From CAJQQY01 sp045104975 (GTDB taxonomy: Bacteria; Bacteroidota; Bacteroidia; Chitinophagales; Saprospiraceae): DNA of 64,000 bases. The translations under genes were made by a program, and so were the position numbers. Under the pieces are notes generated by a model that saw only the letters and a list, made by a program, of their open reading frames with translations, had not been told where the DNA came from and searched no databases. Positions 49,707-58,814 of the stretch are shown piece after piece; positions within the stretch are counted from its first letter, which is position 1; each line of letters opens with the position of its first letter. The stretch spans positions 1 to 64,000 of the forward strand of contig JBGCCY010000033.1 of NCBI GenBank assembly GCA_045104975.1, given 5' to 3'.

Positions 49707-49736
49707 TTCTATACCTAGCATTTCTTTAAAAAACTT

Positions 49737-51803
49737 ATGAAAACAATTCTTATCAAATTCTTTCTTTTCTTCCTTTCTCTATTAGCATTGAATTCTAATG
49801 GGATGGATGTTGATAGCGTTAAGACTCCAATGTTATGGTTGGAACAACAAAATACGATAGGGCAAGATTTGTTGAAAAAAAATCAAGAATTTGATAAAGC
49901 TGTAAACATCTTCAAAGCAGCTTATGAGTTTGGTAACACTCAAAATATATCCAACGAAAATTTTACAAAGATTACGATAGGTTATGGAATAGCACTATAC
50001 AAAAATGGTGATATCCAAAATTCTTATTCTATTTTACTCGAGATCTTACCGAAAATTCCATCTTCAAAATTAAAACTAAGGGCAGAGGTTAACCAAATAA
50101 TTGGAATGACTCTGGTGTTCAAAAACAAATTCTCTGAAGGGTATAAATATCAAATGGAAGCCCTTAAGTATTATGTTGATATTGCGGATTCTACAGGCAT
50201 GATGAATTTACATTATGACCTTGGGGCTAACTTTGGAACACAGGGACAAAGCGAATTAGCTTTAAAACATTATGAAAAAGGAATCACGATTGCGAAATCT
50301 ATCAACGATATAAAGATGACCATTTTAGGGATTACTGCCTTAGGTAATACTTGGGCTTCTCTTAAAGATTTTGAAAAGGCATTGGAATATATTAATGAAA
50401 GTATTGAACTAGCTAAAAAAATTGGAGATGAGGAAGAGTTAGCTTGGGCATCAATCAATGCTGGACATACTTTAGGACTTTTAGATAGATTTGAAGAGTC
50501 AGAATTTTTCCTTAAACAAGCCTACGATTTAAGTTTTGTTATTGGTAATAAATTATTGACTGCGTACTCTTTGGAACAAATGTCAGATCTTCACCTTAAA
50601 CAAAACAAATTGGATGATGCCTTATTAACTCTTGATGAAAGTTATAATATTTTTGTAGAGTTAGGACAAACTAGTAGTATTAAAAATGCTACAAAGAAAT
50701 ATGCGGAAATTTACTATGAGCAAAAAGAATTTGCGAAATATAAGGAATATACAGACAAATATATTTCACTAAAAGATTCCATATTTTCTAATGAGATGAT
50801 GGAGACGATGTCGAGTTTAAAACAAGATTTTGAAATCCACAAAATTGAAAGAGAAAATGAAATAACTATACTCACCAAAAATAAAGAATTGATTAAAGCG
50901 AATAGTAATACCACTATGTCAATTACTTGTGGAGCAATTATCATTTCACTTTTATTTTTGATTTTGATGTACAGTAGGAATAAGTCTGCCTTTGAAAAGA
51001 ATGAAATATTGGAAGCAAAGAATGATGAAATTTTAAGACAGAATCAAATATTAGCCGACTCGAATCGAGATCTTGAAAAGTTTGCTTACATCATTTCTCA
51101 TGATTTAAAAGAACCACTTAGAAATATCAATGGATTTACGAAATTACTCCTCCGAGAGTTAAAACAATATAAAACTGAGAAAAAGGTTTTCGAATATGGT
51201 TCGTTCATTACCAATGGAACTAAGCAGATGGGAGATTTATTAAATGGGTTACTAGATTATTCTAAAATAGGTGTTGATAAAAGTGAAAGAGAATTATCCA
51301 ATTTGGAAAATATAGCGACCTTAGTAAAAAATAGTTTAAAGATTCAATTAGATGAAAAAAACTGTGAGGTGATAATTAATCCTCTGCCAGATGTTTTATG
51401 CCGACCAACCCAATTAAATCAGGTTTTCCAAAACTTAATTTCTAATGCGATAAAGTTCGGAAAACCAGATGGAAATGTGATAACCTTTAGTGCTAAAGAT
51501 TTAGGTAGTGAATATCAAATCTCCATTCAAGATCAAGGAATAGGAATCGATGATGAATATCAAAAAGATATTTTCGTGGTTTTTAAAAGGTTGCATAATC
51601 GAGGGATGTACTCTGGTTCTGGAATTGGACTAGCTACCTGCAAAAAAGTAGTGGAAGATCATGGTGGACGAATCTGGGTGAAATCTAAAAAAGGAGAAGG
51701 CGCTTGTTTTTCCTTTACTTTACCAAAAGAACCAAATATAAAAAATAACATTTCCAAAACTAATTCAGAGACCCTAGAAGAGTCATCTTTAGAAATGGTT
51801 TAA
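49737..51803 (+). CDS. TPR-containing sensor histidine kinase
   Basis: 688 residues. Signal/anchor (MKTILIKFFLFFLSLLAL), then about six TPRs (30-370; SELALKHYEKGITIAKSI, FEKALEYINESIELAKKI), a transmembrane helix (about 397-415, SITCGAIIISLLFLILMYS) and a coiled coil. The kinase core has the phospho-His in FAYIISHDLKEPLRN, N box VFQNLISNAIKFG, G boxes DQGIGIDD and GSGIGLATCKK. Its ATPase end resembles phytochrome-type kinases (FKRLHNRGMYSGSGIGL). No response regulator with a DNA-binding domain is near. The convergent patatin gene, 30 bases away, carries a receiver-like domain and is a possible partner. The small peptide gene lies 113 bases upstream. Confidence 0.9.
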   Translation: MKTILIKFFLFFLSLLALNSNGMDVDSVKTPMLWLEQQNTIGQDLLKKNQEFDKAVNIFKAAYEFGNTQNISNENFTKITIGYGIALYKNGDIQNSYSILLEILPKIPSSKLKLRAEVNQIIGMTLVFKNKFSEGYKYQMEALKYYVDIADSTGMMNLHYDLGANFGTQGQSELALKHYEKGITIAKSINDIKMTILGITALGNTWASLKDFEKALEYINESIELAKKIGDEEELAWASINAGHTLGLLDRFEESEFFLKQAYDLSFVIGNKLLTAYSLEQMSDLHLKQNKLDDALLTLDESYNIFVELGQTSSIKNATKKYAEIYYEQKEFAKYKEYTDKYISLKDSIFSNEMMETMSSLKQDFEIHKIERENEITILTKNKELIKANSNTTMSITCGAIIISLLFLILMYSRNKSAFEKNEILEAKNDEILRQNQILADSNRDLEKFAYIISHDLKEPLRNINGFTKLLLRELKQYKTEKKVFEYGSFITNGTKQMGDLLNGLLDYSKIGVDKSERELSNLENIATLVKNSLKIQLDEKNCEVIINPLPDVLCRPTQLNQVFQNLISNAIKFGKPDGNVITFSAKDLGSEYQISIQDQGIGIDDEYQKDIFVVFKRLHNRGMYSGSGIGLATCKKVVEDHGGRIWVKSKKGEGACFSFTLPKEPNIKNNISKTNSETLEESSLEMV

Positions 51804-51833
51804 GGAATTTTTTTTGGGTATGGCTGCCCTGCT

Positions 51834-53582
51834 TTATTCCCCATCTTTCCGTTGAGCCAAATCAATCACTAACTGAATTAACTCCACCGCCGAATTAGTA
51901 ATACCAAATGCATAGGCAGGAACTCCTCTCGAAATATCTAAATCAGTTATATAAAAAATTACCTTGCGATTATATTTTGGATTGATGCTATATAATTGTT
52001 TAGCAAAATCAATTCCTTCTGTAAAGTTTTCATTTCGACTAATATCTGAAATGATAAAATCAATTTCATCTTCATTATTTTCAATATAATTCTTTGCCGC
52101 TTGAGTCGAAAGAACAAGAGTAGATTGCACTCCTAATTTTCGAAGTAAGGCTCTTTCCTTTTTTACTAGTTTTGGATTATCATCAATCCAAAGTGCTCGT
52201 AAGTTTTTAGTTTTTCCTAAATAAAAAAGTCGATCTTTTAGTGCGTTGATATCATTAGTAGTAGTAGGCTGATTTTTTTCATCAATTATTTCATTTAAAG
52301 ATTTTTGTAAACCTTCTAAAATCTTTGGAGAGTAATCTGTTTTTTTGATGGTCTTTCGAATTTTTTTATAGCCTTCCCAATCGAATTTTTGTAAAAAGTT
52401 CTTAGCCTCTTTTGCGCCTGCGATAAATAATTCTAATTTCTTTTCATCAGATATATTAAAGTCCAACCAATTTTGATCTTGAATATCGATGTAAGCAACC
52501 AATCTTTGGAAGTCCATATTTTCTTTGATAAATTCGAAATCACGCAAGTTCCGAGCGGCATCAAAACAGGAGTACAACAAATCTCCAACATTATTGATGT
52601 GGTTAGTTTTGACTCTTTCCAAACCTAGTTTTACTCCAAAAGTTGGACGAGAAGGAATACTTCCTTTTAGATGAAAAATGTCGATAGGAAAATTTGACAT
52701 AATTCCTCCATCCACAAAGATTGCTTTTTCAGGAATAGCGCCACGGTGTTTTCCAATTCGATTCCAACGGATAATAGCATTTTCATCAGCAGGTAAATTC
52801 GTCACTTCATAAGGTTTGAAAAAAAGTGGAATTGACATGGATGCTCGAACATATTTTGCTGGATTCGGTTCATCTATATTTTTAAAAAAGAGATTTCGCA
52901 TTCTAGGAAAAATGACTTTGGTTTCAGTCGTCAACTCTGCAGCAATGATTGCCAACTCAGCTGAAATTTTTCGCCCTTCAAATGCTTGAATATCTTTTGA
53001 ATCCTTTCGAAACTGGATGGTGGGAGAAAGTTGGTTCATTCGTTTTTCCAATTTGGCGGTGTCGTGAACTTCAAAATCTTCTAAAACTCCAGTCAACCAA
53101 GTCAGAAAACTTTCGCCTAAATTAAGTCCTAAATCTTGCGAGAAATTATCAATCACTTGTAGTCCATGGTATAATAATTCTAATTTGGTCGGTTCTTTGG
53201 AAAGCAAAGTTTGAATAAATTCCAAGGCATCTTCATCGCCATCCATAAAATCAGCGATGTTTTTTTTGGCGATAATTTCTATGATTCTTTCAGTTTTTGC
53301 TTCGCTAGGTTTTCCACTTGCTGCTAACAAAAGCGCATTGATTGCTCCAGCAGAAGTTCCACCAACATTTAAAAAACGGATACCCATTTTTTCCAAAACA
53401 TAAGTATACCCTAGCAACGCAATTCCAAGCACGCCACCGCCTTCTTGTACGATGTCAATATATTGATGTCCTTCCTCATCTATGACATCTGAAATCATTA
53501 AGCTGTCGTTAGGGAATTGTAATTTTAAGTCGTCGATTAAATTCACGACTTGGGGGTTTAGGGTAAGGTATTCTTTGTTCAT
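51834..53582 (-). CDS. Patatin-like phospholipase fused to a C-terminal receiver-like domain
   Basis: 582 residues. The patatin domain (about 30-390) has the oxyanion loop QEGGGVLGIALLG, nucleophile elbow GGTSAGA and catalytic Asp in DGGIMSNFP, so the Ser-Asp dyad is intact. After a helical linker, residues ~460-580 look like a receiver fold: LWIDDNP (acidic pocket), DFIISDISR (candidate phospho-Asp), VIFYITD (beta-4), then FGITN where KP is normally found, so the conserved Lys seems missing. This SDxxR-type receiver-like domain is, from memory, common on bacterial conflict-system effectors. A phospholipase gated by phosphorylation or partner binding is the inference. Cytoplasmic: no signal peptide. 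Confidence 0.85.
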   Translation of the reverse strand: MNKEYLTLNPQVVNLIDDLKLQFPNDSLMISDVIDEEGHQYIDIVQEGGGVLGIALLGYTYVLEKMGIRFLNVGGTSAGAINALLLAASGKPSEAKTERIIEIIAKKNIADFMDGDEDALEFIQTLLSKEPTKLELLYHGLQVIDNFSQDLGLNLGESFLTWLTGVLEDFEVHDTAKLEKRMNQLSPTIQFRKDSKDIQAFEGRKISAELAIIAAELTTETKVIFPRMRNLFFKNIDEPNPAKYVRASMSIPLFFKPYEVTNLPADENAIIRWNRIGKHRGAIPEKAIFVDGGIMSNFPIDIFHLKGSIPSRPTFGVKLGLERVKTNHINNVGDLLYSCFDAARNLRDFEFIKENMDFQRLVAYIDIQDQNWLDFNISDEKKLELFIAGAKEAKNFLQKFDWEGYKKIRKTIKKTDYSPKILEGLQKSLNEIIDEKNQPTTTNDINALKDRLFYLGKTKNLRALWIDDNPKLVKKERALLRKLGVQSTLVLSTQAAKNYIENNEDEIDFIISDISRNENFTEGIDFAKQLYSINPKYNRKVIFYITDLDISRGVPAYAFGITNSAVELIQLVIDLAQRKDGE

Positions 53583-53727
53583 TACGTTTTATGGAGTTTT
53601 ATGGGGTTTTTAAGTTGTAGATTGTTAATTCTAAAATAGATAAACATAATAAAAGAAAATAATATTATGTAAATCTATTGTAGTAAAATAATAAAAATCA
53701 AGAATTATTCTGAAAGCGTCATAGGAT

Positions 53728-53762
53728 TGACATCCACGAAAATAATAAAATTTTATCTTTGT
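53728..53762 (+). promoter_or_regulatory. Candidate promoter of the thioredoxin-like T9SS gene
   Basis: TTG (53728-53730) and TATCTTTG (53755-53762), the latter an exact TAnnTTTG. The 24-base spacer is a little longer than usual. It would leave a leader of about 75 bases. Confidence 0.5.
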
Positions 53763-53843
53763 GGGAAAGTAAAAGGAGGCGTGATTTATGCAAGTTTTAC
53801 TCTTTTAAATGTACCATCAACTTTTTAATCAAATTATAAAAAC

Positions 53844-54884
53844 ATGAAAAAAATATTTTTACAATTAATCTTTATTTTCCTTTTCTTAAATTCATTTTTT
53901 GCTCAAGATGTACCAGAGGTGCAACGCCCTTTAGTCACTAAAATAGCTGCAACTTGGTGTCCACCTTGTGGAGGTTGGGGATGGGATTTCTTTGAAAATT
54001 TGGTTAGCGACAATGAAGCAAAAGCAACAATGATTGTTGCTCATCATGATGGTCAATTAGTGACTGCGGCAGGTGATGCTTTTTCTTCCAATTTTAATTC
54101 ACCTTACCAACCTTACTTTTATGTGTATAATGATGATGTGGGAGCTAGCTCTTCTAATGCTACGACTAAAAGAACAGAAGTAAAAGATATGGTAGATGTG
54201 GAAGCGGCAAAATCACCAGTTGCAAACGCAGGAATGAATTTGTTTTTGACTGGAGGACAATTAGTGATAGATACGAAAACTAAATTTTTCCAAGAAGCTT
54301 CTGGAGAATATTATATTGGAGTTTATGCTGTCGAAGATGAAGTAGTTAACTATCAAGCTGGAATAGGTAATAATGCTGTACATGAAAAAGTATTGAGAGG
54401 TTCATTGACAGGCGAAACTTTTGGAGCCTTGTTAATGGATGGAGACATTGCTGCTGGAGGTGAATTTACTAATTCATTCACTACAGGATATGACGATTGG
54501 AATTTAGATCATTTGGAGATAGTTACCATTATTTGGAAAAAAGAAGGAGATACTTATGTAGCCATTAATACTAATCTTTCTACTGATTTTATAACGGTTA
54601 GTAATGTAAATATAGTGTTGCAAAATGCGTCTATGGAAATTTTACCTAACGTAATTTCCTCTCAAGCGACTATTAATATTGATTTGGAAAAAGAATTACA
54701 AAATGCAACGATTGAATTATTCGACTTAGATGGAAAAAAAGTTACCGATGTTTTTCAAGGGAAATTGCCTACAGGTAATTCAACGTTTACTATTGAAAGA
54801 GAATCAGTTGCTACTCAAGGAATGTATTTTGTAGTTTTGAAATCAGAAGGAAAAGTGATGACCAAAAGAATTATTTTTAACTAA
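53844..54884 (+). CDS. Thioredoxin-fold (Omp28-like) secreted protein with T9SS sorting domain
   Basis: 346 residues. Signal peptide (MKKIFLQLIFIFLFLNSFFAQ), then KIAATWCPPCGGWGWDFF, a thioredoxin-type WCxxC site (C39, C42). The following ~230 residues (TMIVAHHDGQ, FSSNFNSPYQPYFYVYND, VLRGSLTGETFG) match the Omp28-related family. The C-terminus (MEILPNVISSQATINID to GMYFVVLKSEGKVMTKRI) is a type A sorting domain. A surface-attached or secreted disulfide redox protein is the likely role, perhaps serving the many Cys-rich T9SS proteins nearby. A terminator follows. Confidence 0.85.
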   Translation: MKKIFLQLIFIFLFLNSFFAQDVPEVQRPLVTKIAATWCPPCGGWGWDFFENLVSDNEAKATMIVAHHDGQLVTAAGDAFSSNFNSPYQPYFYVYNDDVGASSSNATTKRTEVKDMVDVEAAKSPVANAGMNLFLTGGQLVIDTKTKFFQEASGEYYIGVYAVEDEVVNYQAGIGNNAVHEKVLRGSLTGETFGALLMDGDIAAGGEFTNSFTTGYDDWNLDHLEIVTIIWKKEGDTYVAINTNLSTDFITVSNVNIVLQNASMEILPNVISSQATINIDLEKELQNATIELFDLDGKKVTDVFQGKLPTGNSTFTIERESVATQGMYFVVLKSEGKVMTKRIIFN

Positions 54885-54940
54885 GTCAAAATAGAAATAT
54901 TGTTATTTCATTGAAACTAAGTCATCGTTATTTATAATAA

Positions 54941-54980
54941 AAAAGGAGTTAATCGGAAACGGTTAACTCCTTTTCTATTT
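54941..54980 (+). terminator. Rho-independent terminator
   Basis: AAAAGGAGTTAA (54941-54952) pairs perfectly with TTAACTCCTTTT (54963-54974), followed by CTATTTTTT. It ends the thioredoxin-like gene. Confidence 0.88.
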
Positions 54981-55066
54981 TTTTAAAAAAAATCTTTAAA
55001 TCTGTCATAAATTTAAAATTCAAGGAACTAACCTTATGTAACGATTTTTCATTTTTAAATTCCGCA

Positions 55067-55555
55067 ATGGATAAAGAGAAACAATTTTTAAAATTACTGG
55101 AAGAGAATCAGCAACGAATACAAAAACTGTGTTCGATGTATGCCAAGACAAAAGAAAATCAGAAAGATCTGATGCAGGAAGTTGTTCTAAATATTTGGAA
55201 ATCATTTTCCTCTTATCGAGGTGAAGCTGCTTTAAATACTTGGGTTTATCGCGTTATTCTGAATGTCTGTTTGAAAAAAACTTATGCTCTCAAAAAAGAA
55301 AAAACAGTTCCTTTGGAGCATTTAGATTTTGAGCCAATTCATCATGCGGTTAACCCAACCGAAAAATTTTCAGCCTTAAGAGCATGCATTCAACAGTTAG
55401 ATTTTTCAGATCGATCGATCATTATTTTGTTTTTGGAAGAACTATCCTACCGAGAAATAGGAAAAGTGATTGGGATTTCGGAGAACTATGTGGCAGTAAA
55501 AATTAAAAGAATTAAGAAGAAACTAGGAATTTGTTTAAATAAAAAAGAGATATGA
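55067..55555 (+). CDS. ECF-type RNA polymerase sigma factor
   Basis: 162 residues. Region 2 (about 5-75): FLKLLEENQQRIQKLC, DLMQEVVLNIWKSF and ALNTWVYRVILN. Region 4 (about 105-160): LDFSDRSIIILFLEELSYRE with helix-turn-helix IGKVIGISENYVAVKIKRI. No region 1 or 3 is present, as in ECF factors. It directs RNA polymerase to an alternative promoter set. The stop overlaps the start of the next gene by 4 bases (ATGA), typical of a sigma/anti-sigma pair. GGAACTAACC and GTAACG motifs at 55023-55045, just upstream, could belong to a self-regulated promoter, but spacing to the start codon is tight. Confidence 0.9.
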   Translation: MDKEKQFLKLLEENQQRIQKLCSMYAKTKENQKDLMQEVVLNIWKSFSSYRGEAALNTWVYRVILNVCLKKTYALKKEKTVPLEHLDFEPIHHAVNPTEKFSALRACIQQLDFSDRSIIILFLEELSYREIGKVIGISENYVAVKIKRIKKKLGICLNKKEI

Positions 55556-56142
55556 CCGAACAAGAATTAAAACAGATTTGGCAAGAGTCAAACCTTGCGA
55601 CAGAAAAAATAAATATTCAATCACCAAAACTTTTATCAAATATGGATAAGGAATTTAAAAGGTTTGAAAACCGAATAGAACGAAGAGATAATCGAGAAAT
55701 CATAGCCGTTATTTTTAGCATTCTTTTTTACGGTGGAATGATAACCTTTCGAGAATTTTCACTTTTGGAAAATATTGGTTTTTGTTTATTGGTAGCCTAT
55801 TCATTATTGGTTGTTTATATGTTGCTAAAAGTGAAAAATGCTAAGCCTACTTTTTCGGTTTCTCAAAGTGTCAAAGAGCAACTCATCAATTATAAAAACT
55901 ATGTCCGACGGCAGCAAAAATTACTTGAAAATGTTTTGTATTGGTATCTACTTCCAATGATCCCAGGAATAGTTTTTTTGCTACTTAATAAAGGAGCAAT
56001 TATGCTGATAGGAAGTTCGGTAATGATTACACTTGTGTTTTTTGGAATATACAAATTAAATAAACGAGCGGCTGACGAAAATTTCAATCCACTATTAGAC
56101 GAAATTTCAATTGCCATAAAAAGATTGGAAGAGAAAGATTAG
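55552..56142 (+). CDS. Membrane protein, probable anti-sigma factor
   Basis: 196 residues, translationally coupled to the sigma gene by a 4-base overlap. A ~45-residue cytoplasmic N-terminus (MTEQELKQIWQESN, KEFKRFENRIERRDN) precedes four hydrophobic segments: about 49-65, 72-90, 122-140 and 145-165. The short soluble N-terminus plus membrane part is the layout of membrane anti-sigma factors, but no zinc-finger HxxxCxxC motif is present. The assignment rests on gene order. Confidence 0.65.
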   Translation: MTEQELKQIWQESNLATEKINIQSPKLLSNMDKEFKRFENRIERRDNREIIAVIFSILFYGGMITFREFSLLENIGFCLLVAYSLLVVYMLLKVKNAKPTFSVSQSVKEQLINYKNYVRRQQKLLENVLYWYLLPMIPGIVFLLLNKGAIMLIGSSVMITLVFFGIYKLNKRAADENFNPLLDEISIAIKRLEEKD

Positions 56143-56219
56143 TCTTTGCATTTTTATAGTTAGTCTTACTTTTTTTAGCAAGTAAAACCATTTTAGTTTT
56201 TTTACAAAAAATAAAAAAT

Positions 56220-57545
56220 ATGCGAATTATATTATTCCTACTCTTAATTTCTGTTTCGATGAATGGGCAAATTTCAGAAGAATTTAAAGCAAGTATTCAA
56301 GATCGGATCAACCAAGAATATGCACCAAGTATTACAGTTGGAATAATCGATTCAAGCGGAATGCATTTTTATAATTATGGAAAAACTAAAAACGAAAACG
56401 GAAAAAATGTAGATGAAAGAACAATATATGAAATTGGTTCTATCTCAAAAGTATTTACTTCCTTACTCTTAGCAGAAAGGGTAGCAGCAGGGAAAATGAA
56501 TTTAGATGATCCAATTGGAAAATATTTACCCAATATACAAGTGCCTGATTACAAGGGAGTTAAGATTACTTTACGGCATTTGGCAACTCATAATTCAGGA
56601 TTGCCGAGACTTCCTGGAAATCTTAACCTAGGAGAGGATCCTGATAATCCTTATGTTCATTACGATGAGAAATTGTTGTTAGATTTTTTAGGAAAATATA
56701 AATTGCTTAACGAGCCTGGAACAAAACATGAATATTCGAATCTTGGTGCAGGTCTGCTTGGCTATATTTTAACCAAAGAAAATGGAATGAGTTTGGAAGA
56801 GCTATTTCAAGAAAAAGTAGGGAATAAAATTCAAACTAAAAATACTGTAATTACACTTTCGGATTCCCAAAAAGAGCAATTAGCTTTAGGGCATGCAGGA
56901 GGGGATGTCGTTCAGAATTGGGATTTTTATGATACTCTGGCAGGAGGTGGAGCTTTTAAATCAAATGTAGTTGAGATGCTTTCGTTTTTAAAAATGCAAT
57001 TACCTTTGGATGGAAATAAACCTTCTGAAGCGGTAAGATTGACTCAAGAACTACAAGCTCAGGTTGATACAAAAATGGGCTTGGGGTGGCATTTTTACCA
57101 AGAAAATATTAGGTGGCACAATGGAGGAACTGGTGGTTACAGAAGTTTTTGCGGAATTGATTTAGAAAAGAATAGGGGAGTGGTAGTTTTGACCAACTCA
57201 ACTTATTCAGTTGATGATCTAGGATTACATCTTCTGGATGAAAAGAAAGAACTAGAAAAACCTCGTGCCATTGCCAAAATAGATACTCAAATTTATGAAG
57301 ATTATGTGGGGAAATATATTGTGGGAGGCATGATGGCAATCGAAGTAACTGTCGAAAATGAGAAGCTATATTTTCAACCTTTTGGACAACCAGCTTATCG
57401 AATTTATCCAGAATCTGAAACCTTATTTTTTATGCTTGGCGTAAATGTAGAACTTGAGTTTGTAAAAGATGAAAATGGAAAAGTGAATTCCTTTATTTTC
57501 GCTCAAGATAATTATAAGCAAGAAGTGAAGCGAGTGAAGAAATAA
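56220..57545 (+). CDS. Serine hydrolase of the class C beta-lactamase / penicillin-binding family
   Basis: 441 residues with a signal peptide (MRIILFLLLISVSMNG). Active-site motifs are intact: SISK (S74, K77), YSN (172-174) and HNGG (300-303, the KTG-equivalent position). After about 340 comes a beta-rich C-terminal domain (YVGKYIVGGMMAIEVTVEN, LYFQPFGQPAY) often appended to these enzymes. Family members include AmpC, D-amino-acid peptidases and esterases, and motifs alone do not choose among them. It probably acts in the periplasm. It follows the sigma/anti-sigma pair by 77 bases and may be in its regulon. Confidence 0.85.
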   Translation: MRIILFLLLISVSMNGQISEEFKASIQDRINQEYAPSITVGIIDSSGMHFYNYGKTKNENGKNVDERTIYEIGSISKVFTSLLLAERVAAGKMNLDDPIGKYLPNIQVPDYKGVKITLRHLATHNSGLPRLPGNLNLGEDPDNPYVHYDEKLLLDFLGKYKLLNEPGTKHEYSNLGAGLLGYILTKENGMSLEELFQEKVGNKIQTKNTVITLSDSQKEQLALGHAGGDVVQNWDFYDTLAGGGAFKSNVVEMLSFLKMQLPLDGNKPSEAVRLTQELQAQVDTKMGLGWHFYQENIRWHNGGTGGYRSFCGIDLEKNRGVVVLTNSTYSVDDLGLHLLDEKKELEKPRAIAKIDTQIYEDYVGKYIVGGMMAIEVTVENEKLYFQPFGQPAYRIYPESETLFFMLGVNVELEFVKDENGKVNSFIFAQDNYKQEVKRVKK

Positions 57546-57623
57546 TTCTCTTAACTTAAATTTTCAAACATTATGTAATTTCCTTCAATTCAACTATTTT
57601 TAGGGCATCTAAAAAATTAGTTT

Positions 57624-58472
57624 ATGAACTATGGCATTTGCCCTTTAAGTGTGGTCCCTATTCGAAGTGCTTCTTCTGACTCTAGCGAGATGGTTTCTCA
57701 ATTGCTATTTGGTGAAATGGTGGAAGTGATTGATCGAAAAGGAAAAAATTGGACTAAAGTGCGATGTGCATGGGACAATTATATTGGTTGGGTGGATAGT
57801 AAACAAATCAAACCCATCACTCAAACTGAATTCGAGGAATACCAAAATAACTTTGCTTGTAGTATCGAACTCATGCAAGGTGCGATGACGAAAGAACATT
57901 CTGTTCCCGTGACGATTGGTGCATCCCTTCCGAAATATGATGGAATGAATTTTAGTTTAAATGGAACGAGTTTTACTTTTAGTGGTCAAGCAGTCGTTCC
58001 TTCCGACCTCGAACCTAATTCTGATTTATTGATAAAAATTGCTCGCCGATATTTATATGCGCCTTACCAATGGGGCGGACGTAGTCCTTTCGGGATTGAC
58101 TGTTCTGGTTTTACTCAAGTCATCTTTAAAATGATTGGAATCAAAATTCCACGTGATGCTGCTCAACAAGTGGAAGTGGGAGAAATAGTTGACTTTGTGG
58201 AGCAAGCTCAAGCGGGTGATTTAGCTTTTTTTGAAAATAGAAAAGGTGCGATCACTCACGTAGGACTATTGTTAGAAGATGGAAAGATTATTCATTCTTC
58301 AGGACAAGTTCGCATTGATAAGATTGATCACTTTGGTATTTTCAATGTCGATACTCAGAAATATTCTCATAAATTGAGAGTGGCAAAACGTGTACTTCCT
58401 ACTTTACCTAAGAAGATTAAAGAGGATTCGTCAAACGAAGATGAGGTGACGAATCAGATTGAGATTTTTTAG
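57624..58472 (+). CDS. NlpC/P60 cysteine peptidase with N-terminal SH3-like domain
   Basis: 282 residues. A bacterial SH3-like domain (about 1-65; GICPLSVVPIRSASSDSSEM, KVRCAWDNYIGWV), a linker domain, and an NlpC/P60 domain from about 135. The catalytic residues are visible: Cys160 in IDCSGFTQ, His212 in ITHVGLLL, with His224 (IIHSSG) as the polar third residue. These enzymes cut stem peptides of peptidoglycan (gamma-D-Glu to diamino acid). No signal peptide is seen, as in YkfC-like enzymes that recycle murein peptides in the cytoplasm. Confidence 0.88.
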   Translation: MNYGICPLSVVPIRSASSDSSEMVSQLLFGEMVEVIDRKGKNWTKVRCAWDNYIGWVDSKQIKPITQTEFEEYQNNFACSIELMQGAMTKEHSVPVTIGASLPKYDGMNFSLNGTSFTFSGQAVVPSDLEPNSDLLIKIARRYLYAPYQWGGRSPFGIDCSGFTQVIFKMIGIKIPRDAAQQVEVGEIVDFVEQAQAGDLAFFENRKGAITHVGLLLEDGKIIHSSGQVRIDKIDHFGIFNVDTQKYSHKLRVAKRVLPTLPKKIKEDSSNEDEVTNQIEIF

Positions 58473-58814
58473 TTATCACTTTAAGCGATAATTTCAAATT
58501 GCCTCTTAAAAATTTCAAAAAAAAAAATAAGAAGTGTTCCATGAGTAATGTTCTATGAGTAGTGAGGCAGGTTTGGAACCTGTGTTGCTTGATTCGGTGA
58601 ATCAAAAAGTGCTAGGAAAATAAAAAAGAGGGTACGGGTGCCTGCACGGAGTGAAGCATTTTTTTCGCCAAGAAATTTTGGTTTAAATCCAGTCGATTTA
58701 AACTTCTATTTTTTCGAATGAAAAAAGTAACTATCACTAAAGCAAGAACAAAAAAGAGCTTAAGATTTTGATTTTAAAAATAAAATGTAAATACGCTACA
58801 CGGCTTGATTTTAA
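58473..58814. other. Intergenic region with several hairpins
   Basis: Three inverted repeats but no gene: CAGGTT/AACCTG (58568-58582), TTGATTC/GAATCAA (58589-58605) and GTTTAAAT/ATTTAAAC (58681-58703). None has a proper T-tract. They may be REP-like remnants or mRNA-end structures. Confidence 0.6.

Noticed and set aside
55019..55045. Autoregulated ECF promoter (GGAAC and GTAACG motifs) before the sigma gene.
   Set aside because: Spacing leaves no room for a normal -10 and leader before the start codon, so only noted in the sigma gene entry.
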